Counted from the stretch's first letter, positions 26,468 through 35,470 are shown. The stretch: DNA of 64,000 nt from Cupriavidus pauculus (GCF_008801835.1 NZ_VZOW01000001.1:62001-126000); one strand, 5' to 3'. Numbers and translations are program-made. The notes: generated by a model from the letters alone, not told the origin.

Positions 26468-27355
26468 TCACTCCTTGATTTCCATTGCCGAGCGAATGCC
26501 GTCGGCCAGCAGGTTGAACGAGATCGAGGTCAGGAAAATCATCGCGCCGGGCAACGCGGCGACCCACGGCTGCGTGTAGATCGCCGTGCGCAGCGTGTTG
26601 AGCATCAGGCCCCATTCGGGTTCGGGAGGCTTGACGCCAAGGCCCAGGAACGAAAGGCCCGAGGCGAGGATCATCGACACCGAGATCAGGCTCGTGGCGT
26701 AGACGAAGATCGGTCCGAGCACGTTGTTGAGGATGTGGGCGCGCACGATGGTCAGCGACGAAGCGCCCGAGGCGCGCGCCGCATCGACGAACTCGCGGTT
26801 GCGCACCTGCGTGGTCACGCTTTCGGCCACGCGCACGATCTGCGGTACGAACACGATCGTCAGCGACAGCAGCGCATTGCCCACGCCCGCGCCGAGCGTG
26901 CCGGACAGTGCGATGGCCAGCAGCACGGAAGGAAACGCGTAGAGGATGTCGGTCAGCCGCATGATGATCGTGTTGGTCCAGCCGCCGGCGTAACCAGCCA
27001 CGATGCCGATCGCGCTGCCCAGCACGAACGCCATCAGCACCGGCGTGATGCCCATGAACAGCGACAGGCGCGCGCCGAGCATCAGCCGCGACAGCATGTC
27101 GCGTCCCAGTTCGTCGGTGCCGAGCGGATAGCCCGCGAAGCCGATCGGCTTGAGGCGCTTGAGAATCGAGGAGGCATAGGGGTCTGCCGGCATCAGCGCA
27201 GGCGCGAAGATCGCCATCACGATCAGCGCGAGCAGGATCAGCGCGGCGAGCATCGCCAGGCGGTTGCGCAGCAGGCGGCGGCCGACCGTGGACCAGTAGC
27301 CGGGCGAACGCTCCACCGGTAGCGCCGCCATGGGTTTGTTCAGTGTCGCGTCCAT
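26468..27355 (-). CDS. Peptide-type ABC transporter permease (DppC/OppC-like)
   Basis: 295 residues. N-terminal cytosolic segment, then TM1 (LAMLAALILLALIVMAIFAPAL) and the BPD_transp_1 domain with an EAA-like loop (REFVDAARASGASSLTIVRAHILNN). The C-terminal GLGVKPPEPEWGLML is characteristic of DppC/OppC. Ten nt from the dppB-like stop. It forms the translocation pore with the permease encoded upstream. Confidence 0.93.
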   Translation of the reverse strand: MDATLNKPMAALPVERSPGYWSTVGRRLLRNRLAMLAALILLALIVMAIFAPALMPADPYASSILKRLKPIGFAGYPLGTDELGRDMLSRLMLGARLSLFMGITPVLMAFVLGSAIGIVAGYAGGWTNTIIMRLTDILYAFPSVLLAIALSGTLGAGVGNALLSLTIVFVPQIVRVAESVTTQVRNREFVDAARASGASSLTIVRAHILNNVLGPIFVYATSLISVSMILASGLSFLGLGVKPPEPEWGLMLNTLRTAIYTQPWVAALPGAMIFLTSISFNLLADGIRSAMEIKE

Positions 27356-27365
27356 GATGGCGTCC

Positions 27366-28316
27366 TCAGTTACGTTGAATGCGGGGATCGAACAGCGTTT
27401 GCAGCGCGTCCACCAGCAGGTTGAGCATCACGAAGAACACCGCCAGCACGAGGATCGTGCCCTGCAGCAGCGGAAAATCGCGCTGGAAAATGGCGGAGTT
27501 GAGCAGGAAACCCGTGCCGGGCCACGAGAAAACGGTCTCGATCAGGATCGAGCCGCCGAGCAGATAGCCAAGCTGCAGGCCCATGACCGAGAGCGCGGTG
27601 GGCGCTACGTTCTTGACCACGTGCCGGAACACCGCCATGTCCGATAAGCCGCGTGCTCGCAGCCCGACGATGAATTCGTTGGAAAGGATTTCCGCGACCA
27701 GCGCGCGGATGGTGCGCGCCACGATGCCCATTGGAATCACCGACATCGTCACTGCCGGCAGCAGCATGTACTGCACGTGCTCCCAGTCCCATGCCCAGTC
27801 GCCCGATCCGCCCGGACCGGCGCCCGTGGCTGGCAGCCAGCCCAGCAGCACCGAGAACGCGATCACCAGCACCATCCCCAGCCAGTAGTGCGGAATGCTG
27901 ACGCCCAGCACTGACAGGAACGATGCAATGCGATCGGACACGGAGTCGCGCAGGTATCCCGCGACAAAGCCGAACAGGCAGCCGAACGTGAAACCGATCA
28001 GCGTGGCCACCGCGGCGAGCCGGATCGAATTGACGACCGCTGTGGAAACCTCGGTCATGACCGGCCGGTTGGTCGCGATCGAGGTCCCGAGGTCGCCATG
28101 CAGCGCGCGCAGCAGCCAGTGGATGAATTGCTCCAGGAACGGCTTGTCGAAGCCGTACAGCGCGCTCAGTTGCCGCCGCAGCTCTTCGGACGCATCGGGC
28201 GGCAATACCGAGACCAGCGGATCGCCCGGCGCGATATGAACCAGCGAGAAACACAGCAGGGCGACCCCAAGCAGGATCGGCAACGCATACACGATGCGGC
28301 GGAGCAGGTAAGTCAT
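27366..28316 (-). CDS. Peptide-type ABC transporter permease (DppB/OppB-like)
   Basis: 316 residues. Begins MTYLLRRIVYALPILLGVALLCF, the conserved DppB start, followed by HIAPGDPL. The EAA-like loop is FIVGLRARGLSDMAVFRHVVKN, and the C-terminal half has GSILIETVFSWPGTGFLL. Starts at ATG 28316; the open frame to 28406 would include the spacer after the binding-protein gene. A strong hairpin separates it from that gene. Confidence 0.93.
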   Translation of the reverse strand: MTYLLRRIVYALPILLGVALLCFSLVHIAPGDPLVSVLPPDASEELRRQLSALYGFDKPFLEQFIHWLLRALHGDLGTSIATNRPVMTEVSTAVVNSIRLAAVATLIGFTFGCLFGFVAGYLRDSVSDRIASFLSVLGVSIPHYWLGMVLVIAFSVLLGWLPATGAGPGGSGDWAWDWEHVQYMLLPAVTMSVIPMGIVARTIRALVAEILSNEFIVGLRARGLSDMAVFRHVVKNVAPTALSVMGLQLGYLLGGSILIETVFSWPGTGFLLNSAIFQRDFPLLQGTILVLAVFFVMLNLLVDALQTLFDPRIQRN

Positions 28317-28405
28317 GGTCTGGGCCGGCTTGTGGGTGGTTGTGGTTTTGCCTATGCGCCGCGTGCGGCGGGAAAGGGGTGAAGACGGTTGACGCCGCAG
28401 CGCCA

Positions 28406-28442
28406 CGCAAGCGCGCCAGCCGCCAGCGGCGGCGCGCTTGCG
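28406..28442 (-). other. Strong hairpin after the binding-protein gene
   Basis: CGCAAGCGCGCC (28406-28417) and GGCGCGCTTGCG (28431-28442) form a perfect 12-bp stem with a 13-nt loop, 3 nt after the binding-protein stop and about 90 nt before dppB. No U-tract follows. Such hairpins often stabilise the upstream message, so the binding protein is made in excess over the permeases. Confidence 0.7.
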
Positions 28443-28445
28443 CGG

Positions 28446-30125
28446 TCAGTCCATCGACATCGTCGCGATATCGATAAACCAGCTTTGCGGCTGGACCACG
28501 CCCTTGACCTTCTTCGAGATCGCGCGCGGACCCACGTCGTGCGCGATCAGCACGAACGGCGATTCCTCGACGATGCGCGCATGCAGGCGCGCCAGCGCGG
28601 CGTCGCGGTCCTTTTCGCCGAACGATGTGCGTGCGGTCTCGATCAGCTTGTCGAACTCCGGATTGCCGAAGAAGCCCCAGTTGTTCGATACGGGCGGCTG
28701 CGTCTTGGTGCTGACGAAGCGGACCATCGCGAAGAACGGGTCCATCGCCGCGAAGCTCACGTTAATGGCGTTGGCGCCGTGCGCGCTGGCGTCCTTCGCG
28801 CCGATGCGCCAGTTGGTGAACAGCGTGTTCCATTCGACGACGTCGAAATCCACGTCGAAGAAGCATTCCTTGAGGTTCTGCTGCACGTATTCGTTCATCG
28901 GCAGCGGCTGCATCTGGCCCGATCCCGACGCCGACACCTGCACCTTGACCTTGACGGGCTTGGCGGCCGAATAGCCGGCTTCGGTCATCAGCTTGCGCGC
29001 CGCGGCCGGGTCGTACTTGATGTCGAACTTCGGATTACCCCACCATGGATTGCCCGATTCGACGATGCCTTTCGCTTCGGCCATGTAGCCGCCCAGCAGC
29101 GTCTTGAGCCCCGAGCGGTTCACGCACAGATTGGCCGCCTGGCGCACACGCTTGTCCAGCCACGGCGAATTCGGCGCAAACGACAACTGCCACGGCCACA
29201 TATGCGGCTGGGCGTTGGCATAGACCTCGAAGCCGCGGCTCTTGATCTGCGCCACGGCGTCAGGCGCGGGCGCTTCGATCCAGTCGACCTGACCCGACAG
29301 CAGCGCGGCGGTGCGCGCGTTGGCCTCCGGCATCGGCAGCATCACCACCTTGTCGATCTTCGGCACGCGCTTGCTGTCCCAATAGCTGGCGTTCTTGGCC
29401 AGCTCCAGCCGCTCGCGTGGCACGAAGCGCGTCATCTTGAACGGGCCGGTGCCCGACGCATCGGCGGCAAACGCCACCCATGCCTGTTTGCTGCGCTCCG
29501 CGGGGTCCGTCACCGAGGCCGGCACGGCTGCGAATTTCTTTTCCCATTGCGTGGGCGATGCCATGAACAGGTTCGAGATGTTGTACGGCAGGAACGAATC
29601 AGGCTCGGACGTCACCAGCTCCACGGTGTGGTCGTCGATCTTCTTCGCGCTGCGCAGCGTCGGCATGCGCGACGCGGTCACGCCAACCTGGCTTGGATCG
29701 AACTGCTTCGCGGTCTTGTCGAGCACCTTGTTGACGTTCCAGACCACCGCGTCGGCATTGAACGCCGAACCGTCGTGGAACTTCACGCCGGGCCGCAGCT
29801 TGAACGTCCACTTGGTCTTGTCCTTGTCGTCGACCTTCCATTCGGTGGCCAGATCGGGAATCAGCAGGCTGGGGCCGTTGCTCTTGGACAGGTCCCATTG
29901 CGTGAGCGCGTCGTACATCGGGATGCCGGTGAAGCGATTGCCTTCGAAGCCCTGGTCGGGCTGGCCAAGCGTGCGCGGAATGTCGGCGGCCGTCATGCCG
30001 ATACGCAGTACCTTTTCCGCCATCGCAACGCCGGGCAGTGCGAGCAGCGACAGCGCAACGGCGGCAGAGATCGAACGGGCCGCCGCGGAAAAACCTTTCG
30101 CATGGGAGAACTGGGTGGGGATCAC
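28446..30125 (-). CDS. ABC transporter substrate-binding protein, family 5 (peptide/nickel type)
   Basis: 559 residues with the SBP_bac_5 layout (LTQWDLSKSNGPSLLIPDLATEWKV, then WTFKLRPGVKFHDGSAFNADAVVWNVNK). A start at GTG 30125 is proposed. It lies 8 nt after a ctcct/AGGAG site and gives a textbook signal peptide (ISAAVALSLLALPGVAMA, cleavage before EKVLRIG). The longer frame to 30272 adds 49 residues without signal character. Ligands of this family range from peptides to opines and glutathione; the amidase downstream suggests an amide-bearing ligand here. Confidence 0.9.
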   Translation of the reverse strand: MIPTQFSHAKGFSAAARSISAAVALSLLALPGVAMAEKVLRIGMTAADIPRTLGQPDQGFEGNRFTGIPMYDALTQWDLSKSNGPSLLIPDLATEWKVDDKDKTKWTFKLRPGVKFHDGSAFNADAVVWNVNKVLDKTAKQFDPSQVGVTASRMPTLRSAKKIDDHTVELVTSEPDSFLPYNISNLFMASPTQWEKKFAAVPASVTDPAERSKQAWVAFAADASGTGPFKMTRFVPRERLELAKNASYWDSKRVPKIDKVVMLPMPEANARTAALLSGQVDWIEAPAPDAVAQIKSRGFEVYANAQPHMWPWQLSFAPNSPWLDKRVRQAANLCVNRSGLKTLLGGYMAEAKGIVESGNPWWGNPKFDIKYDPAAARKLMTEAGYSAAKPVKVKVQVSASGSGQMQPLPMNEYVQQNLKECFFDVDFDVVEWNTLFTNWRIGAKDASAHGANAINVSFAAMDPFFAMVRFVSTKTQPPVSNNWGFFGNPEFDKLIETARTSFGEKDRDAALARLHARIVEESPFVLIAHDVGPRAISKKVKGVVQPQSWFIDIATMSMD

Positions 30126-30292
30126 AGGCTGAACTCCTGATTGAGGAATGGACGATGGGAAGGCCGGGTTCGATCTAGCAATTGATGTGCCAGTGCCGTG
30201 CACCATCACCGTGGGCATGCATCGACGCGTTTCGCGTGGTCTGCTTCTTGCTGGATCGATGCCGACGCTCACTCACTGCAGACAACAAAGAC

Positions 30293-31549
30293 ATGGATTC
30301 GCAATTCACTCCCCGCATCAATGGCGCCCGCCTGTGGCAATCGCTGATGGATCTCGGCGCGATCGGCGCCACGCCGAAGGGCGGCGTGTGCCGTATCGCG
30401 CTGACCGAGGAAGACCGCAAGGGGCGCGACCTCGTGGTGAGCTGGTGCCGCGAGGCCGGGCTGGACGTGCGCGTGGACGAGATCGGCAATGTGTTTGCGC
30501 GCCGCGCGGGCACCGATCCCACCGCGCCGGCCGTGGCGACTGGCAGCCATATCGACACGCAACCGTCTGGCGGCAAGTTCGACGGCAACTTCGGCGTACT
30601 GGCGGGATTGGAAGTCATGCGCACGCTCAACGACCTCGGCATCCGCACGCGCGCGCCGCTGGAGGTGGCGTTCTGGACCAACGAGGAAGGCACCCGCTTT
30701 ACGCCGGTGATGATGGGATCGGGCGTGTTCGCGGGTGTGTTCGACGCCGCGTTCGCCTGCGCGCAGCAGGATCGCGACGGCATCAGCGTGGGCGATGCGC
30801 TGGGTGCGATCGGCTATCGTGGCGCGCAGCGCGCGGGCGATGTGCCGGGCGGCATGTATGCGGCGTATTTCGAGGCGCATATCGAGCAGGGGCCGGTGCT
30901 GGAAGCAGCGGGCCTGCCGATCGGCGTGGTGTCCGGCGCGCTCGGACAGCAATGGTACGACGTGACCGTGATCGGCCAGGACGCGCACGCGGGCCCCACG
31001 CCGCTGGCGCTGCGCCACGACGCGCTGCTGGCATCGGCACGGATGATCGAGACCGTCAATCGCATCGCGCGCGACGAGGCGCCGCATGGGCGCGGCACGG
31101 TTGGCTTTGTCGAGGTCAAGCCGAACTCGCGCAACGTGATCCCCGGGCGCGTGGATTTTTCGGTGGACTTCCGCAATCTGTCGCAGGATGGCCTCGACCG
31201 CATGGATGCGGCGATGCGCGGCGCGTTTGCGGGCATCGCCGAGGCGGCGGGCGTCAGCGTCGAGATCCGCCAGGTGGTCAAGTTCGAACCGTGCCTGTTT
31301 GCGCCGGCGTGCGTGGACAGCGTGCGCCGCGCCGCCGCGCGCCTGGGACTGCCGCATATGGACGTGGTCAGCGGGGCCGGTCATGACGCGGTGTACATCG
31401 CCCAACGCGCGCCAACGGGCATGATCTTCGTGCCGTGCAAGGACGGCATCAGCCACAACGAACTCGAAGACGCGCTGCCCGAACATATCGAGGCGGGCGC
31501 CAATGTGCTGCTGCAGGCCATGCTCGAGCACGCTGGCGGCAGTCAGTAA
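30293..31549 (+). CDS. M20 hydrolase, N-carbamoyl-L-amino-acid hydrolase type
   Basis: 418 residues. Motifs TGSHIDTQPSGGKFDGNFG, WTNEEGTRF, AHIEQGPVL, QDAHAGPTPLALRHDA, SGAGHDAVYI and ISHNELEDA place it in the hydantoinase/carbamoylase branch (HyuC/AmaB, beta-ureidopropionase). ATG 30293 gives MDSQFTPRINGARLWQ, the usual start; the open frame to 30182 is not used. It is divergent from the ABC importer across 167 nt and convergent with the IclR gene. Together with the importer it probably hydrolyses a ureido or carbamoyl compound. Confidence 0.88.
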   Translation: MDSQFTPRINGARLWQSLMDLGAIGATPKGGVCRIALTEEDRKGRDLVVSWCREAGLDVRVDEIGNVFARRAGTDPTAPAVATGSHIDTQPSGGKFDGNFGVLAGLEVMRTLNDLGIRTRAPLEVAFWTNEEGTRFTPVMMGSGVFAGVFDAAFACAQQDRDGISVGDALGAIGYRGAQRAGDVPGGMYAAYFEAHIEQGPVLEAAGLPIGVVSGALGQQWYDVTVIGQDAHAGPTPLALRHDALLASARMIETVNRIARDEAPHGRGTVGFVEVKPNSRNVIPGRVDFSVDFRNLSQDGLDRMDAAMRGAFAGIAEAAGVSVEIRQVVKFEPCLFAPACVDSVRRAAARLGLPHMDVVSGAGHDAVYIAQRAPTGMIFVPCKDGISHNELEDALPEHIEAGANVLLQAMLEHAGGSQ

Positions 31550-31570
31550 GGCTGCGCCGCTACCCGGCGG

Positions 31571-32356
31571 TCAATGCGAGATCGATCGGGAAATTGCCCA
31601 CGCGCACTCGATCACCAGCGGCGCCAGTTTTTTCTGCGCCTCTTCCATCGTCCAGCGGCTGGCGGGCGGCGACACGTGCACCGCGCCGACCGCTTCGCCG
31701 CGGCTGTTCACGATGGGCGCGCCGATGCCCATGTCGCCCAGGAACAGCTCTTCCTCGTTGCAGGCATAGCCGACGCTGCGGCAGGCCACCACGCGCTGCA
31801 TGATCTGGTCGACATCGGTCAGCGTGGCCGGCGTGCGTGCCGGCCGCGCTGACGCTTCCAGCATCGCCCGGGCCTGATCGTCGGGCAGCGTGCTAAGCCA
31901 CGCGCGGCCTGAACTCGTGCAGTACATCGGAATGCGCATGCCGACGGGCGTCAGTACCGGCATGTGCTTAGCGGTCATCAACTGCGCCACGTAGACCATG
32001 TCGAGCCCGACCGGCTCGGTCAGATTCGCGGTTTCGCCACTCGCGTTGGCCAGTTGCGAGAGATAGGGGCTGGCGATCGGTATCAGCGCATCGGCGGCCA
32101 GATAGTTGTAGCCGATCTCCATCACCTTCGGCGTCAGGCGGAAGCGTCGCGTCTGCGGGTGCTTGTCGATGTACCCGAGCCGTTCCAGCGTGTGCACGGT
32201 GCGCTGCGCCGAACTCTTGGACATGCCCGCCAGTTCGGCCAGTTCGGCCAGCGTCAGCGTACGGTGAACCGCGCCGAAGGCGCGCAGCGCCTGCAGCCCT
32301 TTTTCCAGTGACTGGTTGAACAGCGGGTCGGGGCGGTCGTCGTCGGCTGCGCTCAT
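31571..32356 (-). CDS. IclR family transcriptional regulator
   Basis: 261 residues. N-terminal winged helix at about 15-75 (LAELAELAGMSKSSAQRTVHTLERLGYIDK), then a C-terminal effector-binding domain (GLDMVYVAQLM, SSGRAWLSTLPDDQARAML, GAPIVNSRGEAVGAVHVS). It probably controls this catabolic region and itself; a perfect 17-bp palindrome lies 75 nt upstream of its start. The effector is unknown. Confidence 0.9.
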   Translation of the reverse strand: MSAADDDRPDPLFNQSLEKGLQALRAFGAVHRTLTLAELAELAGMSKSSAQRTVHTLERLGYIDKHPQTRRFRLTPKVMEIGYNYLAADALIPIASPYLSQLANASGETANLTEPVGLDMVYVAQLMTAKHMPVLTPVGMRIPMYCTSSGRAWLSTLPDDQARAMLEASARPARTPATLTDVDQIMQRVVACRSVGYACNEEELFLGDMGIGAPIVNSRGEAVGAVHVSPPASRWTMEEAQKKLAPLVIECAWAISRSISH

Positions 32357-32430
32357 AAGGATTGGATCGGCGGCACCATCGCTGTGATCCGCTGCACCAC
32401 GATGGCTGAATATTGCACCAAGATATATAA

Positions 32431-32447
32431 GAATCGATTATCGATTC
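32431..32447. promoter_or_regulatory. Perfect 17-bp palindrome, candidate IclR operator
   Basis: GAATCGAT T ATCGATTC, in the AT-rich part of the IclR/GntR divergent region. Symmetry and location fit a dimeric regulator site; which of the two regulators binds is not decided by sequence. Confidence 0.5.
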
Positions 32448-32529
32448 GGAACGGATGCGGCATGATACCGGGCGCGCGCCAAACCTGTCGCGTTCTAGTG
32501 TTTACCCCTAGATATTTCCCGGTTGTGCG

Positions 32530-32556
32530 CAGTGAAATATCACACTAGTATCACTG
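32530..32556. promoter_or_regulatory. Inverted repeat upstream of the GntR gene
   Basis: CAGTGA (32530-32535) and TCACTG (32551-32556) flank an AT-rich core containing ACTAGT, 30 nt before the GntR start. Candidate autoregulatory operator; arms are short. Confidence 0.35.
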
Positions 32557-32585
32557 CAACTTCAAATGCAGACCGAGATGTCGCC

Positions 32586-33287
32586 ATGGTGAATCCGATC
32601 CGGCTGGTTGACGCCGCCGCTGCCGCCGCGCCCGCTGCGCTGACGCCCGCCCAGAGCGGCGCTGCGCTGCGCGAGCAGGCCTATACCGAAATCAAGCGCC
32701 GCATCATCGCGTGCGAATTCCGCCCGGGCGAGCCGCTCAACGAAGCGCAGGTGGCCACGCTGCTGGGCCTGGGCCGCACGCCCGTGCATCAGGCGCTGCA
32801 TCGGCTGGAAGTGGAAGGGCTGGTCTCTATCCTGCCGCGCAAGGGCGTACTGGTGACGCCGCTGTCGCTCAACGAAGTGCTCGATATGATCGAAGTGCGC
32901 GCCACCAACGAGGTGCTGTGCGCCACGCTGGCCTGCGAACGCGGGCACGACAGCGATTTCAAGGCGATGCGCGAAATCGTCGACCGCTCCCCGGACCTGA
33001 TCGCGCGCCGCGATATTCCCGCGCTGGCATCGCTGGACCTGAAGTTCCATACCGCGATGTCGGCCGCATCGCGCAACCGCGTACTGGCCGAACTGCTGCG
33101 CGGCCTGCATGAAAAGCAGGCGCGTTTCTGGTTCCTGTCGCTGTCCGATCCCCAGCACCTCGAGAACGTCTATCAGGAGCACCTCGAGATCATCGACGCG
33201 CTGGAACGGCGCGACGTGCCCGCGCTGCGCGAGGCCGTCCGTGAACACATCGACGAATTCCGGAAGAACATCATCCGGACGCTCTGA
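32586..33287 (+). CDS. GntR family regulator, FadR/FCD subgroup
   Basis: 233 residues. Winged helix at about 33-100 (REQAYTEIKRRIIACEFRPGEPLNEAQVA split by TLLGLGRTPVHQALHRLEVEG), then an all-helical FCD ligand domain with FHTAMSAASRNRVLAELL and the HLEIIDALERRD segment. It is transcribed toward DUF2848, the amidase and the MFS gene, and is probably their local regulator responding to a carboxylate-type effector. Start ATG 32586; the open frame to 32523 would cover the inverted repeat. Confidence 0.9.
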   Translation: MVNPIRLVDAAAAAAPAALTPAQSGAALREQAYTEIKRRIIACEFRPGEPLNEAQVATLLGLGRTPVHQALHRLEVEGLVSILPRKGVLVTPLSLNEVLDMIEVRATNEVLCATLACERGHDSDFKAMREIVDRSPDLIARRDIPALASLDLKFHTAMSAASRNRVLAELLRGLHEKQARFWFLSLSDPQHLENVYQEHLEIIDALERRDVPALREAVREHIDEFRKNIIRTL

Positions 33288-33321
33288 CCGAATTTTTCCC
33301 CTCGTAACAAGGTAGTAAGCC

Positions 33322-33999
33322 ATGCCGACACTGCATCTCCAGGTAGCCGGCGGGGGCGCGCTCGCCCTCGACATCGAACGATTGATCATCGCCGGCTGGA
33401 CCGGCCGCGACCTGGACGCCGTCCAGCATCACATCGACGAACTGAAGGCCATCGGCGTCAAGCCGCCGGCCACCGTGCCGACCTTCTATCCGCTGGCCGC
33501 CCAACTGCTGACCACCGACGACGTGCTGGAAGTGCCGCGCGGCGATTCGTCGGGCGAAACCGAATTCGTGCTGCTGCAAGGCGCCGATGCGCTCTACATC
33601 GGCATCGGATCGGACCACACGGACCGCAAGGTCGAGGCCTACGACGTCACCGTCTCCAAGCAGATGTGCGCCAAGCCGATCGGCCACGAAGTGTGGCGTT
33701 TCGATGAGGTCGCCGATCACTGGGACGCGCTGGAAATGCGCTGCTGGCGCGTGCGCGACGGCCAGCGCGCGCTGTATCAGGAAGGCAAGGTCACGCGCCT
33801 GCTGGATCCGCGCGACCTGATCGAGCGGCTGACCGGTGAAGCGCAACTGCCGCCCGGTACCGCGATGTTCTGCGGCACGCAGGCAGTCATCGGCGAACTG
33901 GGCCACGGCGACGCCTTCGAGGTGGAGCTGCACGATCCCGTGCGCAACCGCACGCTGCGCCACGCGTATCGCGTCGAAGCACTGGCGGTGGCGGAATGA
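33322..33999 (+). CDS. DUF2848 family protein
   Basis: 225 residues, soluble. Motifs include the AGWTGRDLDAVQHHIDEL start, PTFYPL, IGIGSDHTDRKVE and SKQMCAKPIGHEVW; the set SDHTDR plus KQMCAKP is typical of DUF2848, whose catalytic role is not established. The acidic/His-rich SDHTD could bind metal, an inference only. Its stop overlaps the amidase start by 4 nt (ATGA), so the two are translationally coupled and probably act on the same compound. Confidence 0.8.
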   Translation: MPTLHLQVAGGGALALDIERLIIAGWTGRDLDAVQHHIDELKAIGVKPPATVPTFYPLAAQLLTTDDVLEVPRGDSSGETEFVLLQGADALYIGIGSDHTDRKVEAYDVTVSKQMCAKPIGHEVWRFDEVADHWDALEMRCWRVRDGQRALYQEGKVTRLLDPRDLIERLTGEAQLPPGTAMFCGTQAVIGELGHGDAFEVELHDPVRNRTLRHAYRVEALAVAE

Positions 34000-35342
34000 G
34001 CGCGCCGATGACCTCCGGGCCGAAGGCCCCGACGATCGCGGAACTGGCGGCAGCGCTGGCGGCGGGCCACACCACCAGTGTGGCGCTGACCGAGGCCGCG
34101 CTGGCAAAGATCGAGCGCCATCGCGAGGCCGGCGGCGCGGCGTTCATGAGCGTGGACGCACAGGGCGCGCTGGCGCAGGCACGCGCCGCCGATCAGGCGC
34201 GCGCGGCCGGCTATGTTGCATCGCCGCTGGCCGGCTTGCCGATATCGATCAAGGATCTGTTCGACGTGCGCGGCCAGGTGACGCGCGCGGGATCGAAGGC
34301 GCTCGAAGGCAGCGCCCCGGCGCAGGCGGATGCCCCGGCGGTGGCGCGTCTGCGCGCCGCTGGCGCGGTGCTGATCGGACGCACCAATATGAGCGAGTTC
34401 GCGTTCTCGGGGCTGGGCCTCAATCCGCACTACGGCACGCCGCGCACGCCGTTTGACGCCGCGTGCATCAGCGGCGGCTCCACCTCTGGCGGCGCGGTGA
34501 GCGTGGCCGAGGAGATGGCCGTGGCTGCGCTCGGCACCGATACGGGCGGCTCGATCCGCATTCCGTCGGCATTCTGCGGGCTCACCGGATTCAAGCCGAC
34601 CGCGCGGCGCGTGCCGCTCGACGGCGCGGTGCCGCTTTCCACGTCGCTCGATTCCGCGGGGCCGCTGGCGCGCTCGGTGGCATGTTGCGCCGCGATGGAT
34701 GCGGTACTGAGCGGCGAAACGCTCGACACGCGCGCGGCGGACTTGCGCGGCGCGCGTCTGTATGTGACGCGCGATTTCGTCGGCGAAGGGCTTGACGCGG
34801 CCGTGGCGCAGGCATTCGAGGCGACGCTCGGCTTGCTGTCGACGCAGGGTGCGCAGATCGTTGAGTTCGATTTCCCGGAACTGCGGCGCCTGCCCGAAAT
34901 CAACGCCGCTGGCGGCCTGACCGCCGCGGAGGCGTGGGCCTGGCATCGCACGTTGCTCCAGGAAAAGGGCGACCAGTATGACCAGCGCGTGGCCCAGCGG
35001 ATTCGTCGCGGCGAAAAACTGACGGCCGCCGACTACATCGTCCTGTTGGCCGAGCGGCGCGCGATGCAGCAAAGCGCTGCGCAGCGGCTGCGCGATGCCG
35101 ACGCCTGGCTGATGCCGAGCGTCGCGGTGCGGCCGCCGCGTCTGGATGCGCTGGAACGCGACGAGGATTTCTTTGCAACCAATGGCCTGGTGTTGCGCAA
35201 CGCCAGCGTGATCAATTTCCTCGATGGCTGCGCGGCTTCGTTGCCGATGGGCGACGGCATGGGGCTCGGCGTTTGCGGACTGCACGGCCGCGATGCGCGC
35301 GTGCTTCAAGTGTCCGCCGCTATCGAGCAGGCGCTGGCGTGA
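33996..35342 (+). CDS. Amidase-signature hydrolase
   Basis: 448 residues, family length. Triad: Lys in PISIKDLFDVRGQVT, cis-Ser in SGGSTSGGAVSV (Thr where GGSSSG is more usual) and nucleophile Ser in GTDTGGSIRIPS. The C-terminal INFLDGCAASLPMG is shared with the amidase at 62566-63963, suggesting those two are closer to each other than to the one at 23128. Coupled to DUF2848 by start/stop overlap. Substrate unknown. Confidence 0.9.
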   Translation: MSAPMTSGPKAPTIAELAAALAAGHTTSVALTEAALAKIERHREAGGAAFMSVDAQGALAQARAADQARAAGYVASPLAGLPISIKDLFDVRGQVTRAGSKALEGSAPAQADAPAVARLRAAGAVLIGRTNMSEFAFSGLGLNPHYGTPRTPFDAACISGGSTSGGAVSVAEEMAVAALGTDTGGSIRIPSAFCGLTGFKPTARRVPLDGAVPLSTSLDSAGPLARSVACCAAMDAVLSGETLDTRAADLRGARLYVTRDFVGEGLDAAVAQAFEATLGLLSTQGAQIVEFDFPELRRLPEINAAGGLTAAEAWAWHRTLLQEKGDQYDQRVAQRIRRGEKLTAADYIVLLAERRAMQQSAAQRLRDADAWLMPSVAVRPPRLDALERDEDFFATNGLVLRNASVINFLDGCAASLPMGDGMGLGVCGLHGRDARVLQVSAAIEQALA

Positions 35343-35416
35343 CGCCGCGCGCGATGTCGTCGCATCGAAATTGAAGTGACGGGCGGATTCCCACGCCAGC
35401 ACAACGCCCTGCGAGA

Positions 35417-35441
35417 GGGCTTTGCCAATGTAGCAAAGCCC
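35417..35441 (+). other. Hairpin in the leader of the MFS gene
   Basis: GGGCTTTGC and GCAAAGCCC pair perfectly around CAATGTA, 30 nt before the MFS start and 75 nt after the amidase stop. There is no U-run, so it may modulate read-through or translation rather than terminate. Confidence 0.5.
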
Positions 35442-35470
35442 CGTCAACCACACCCAAGGAGTAGCCACCG

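Noticed and set aside
28389..30140. 583-codon plus-strand ORF opposite the ABC binding protein
   Set aside because: Mirror frame of a family-5 binding protein; also spans its stop-codon hairpin.
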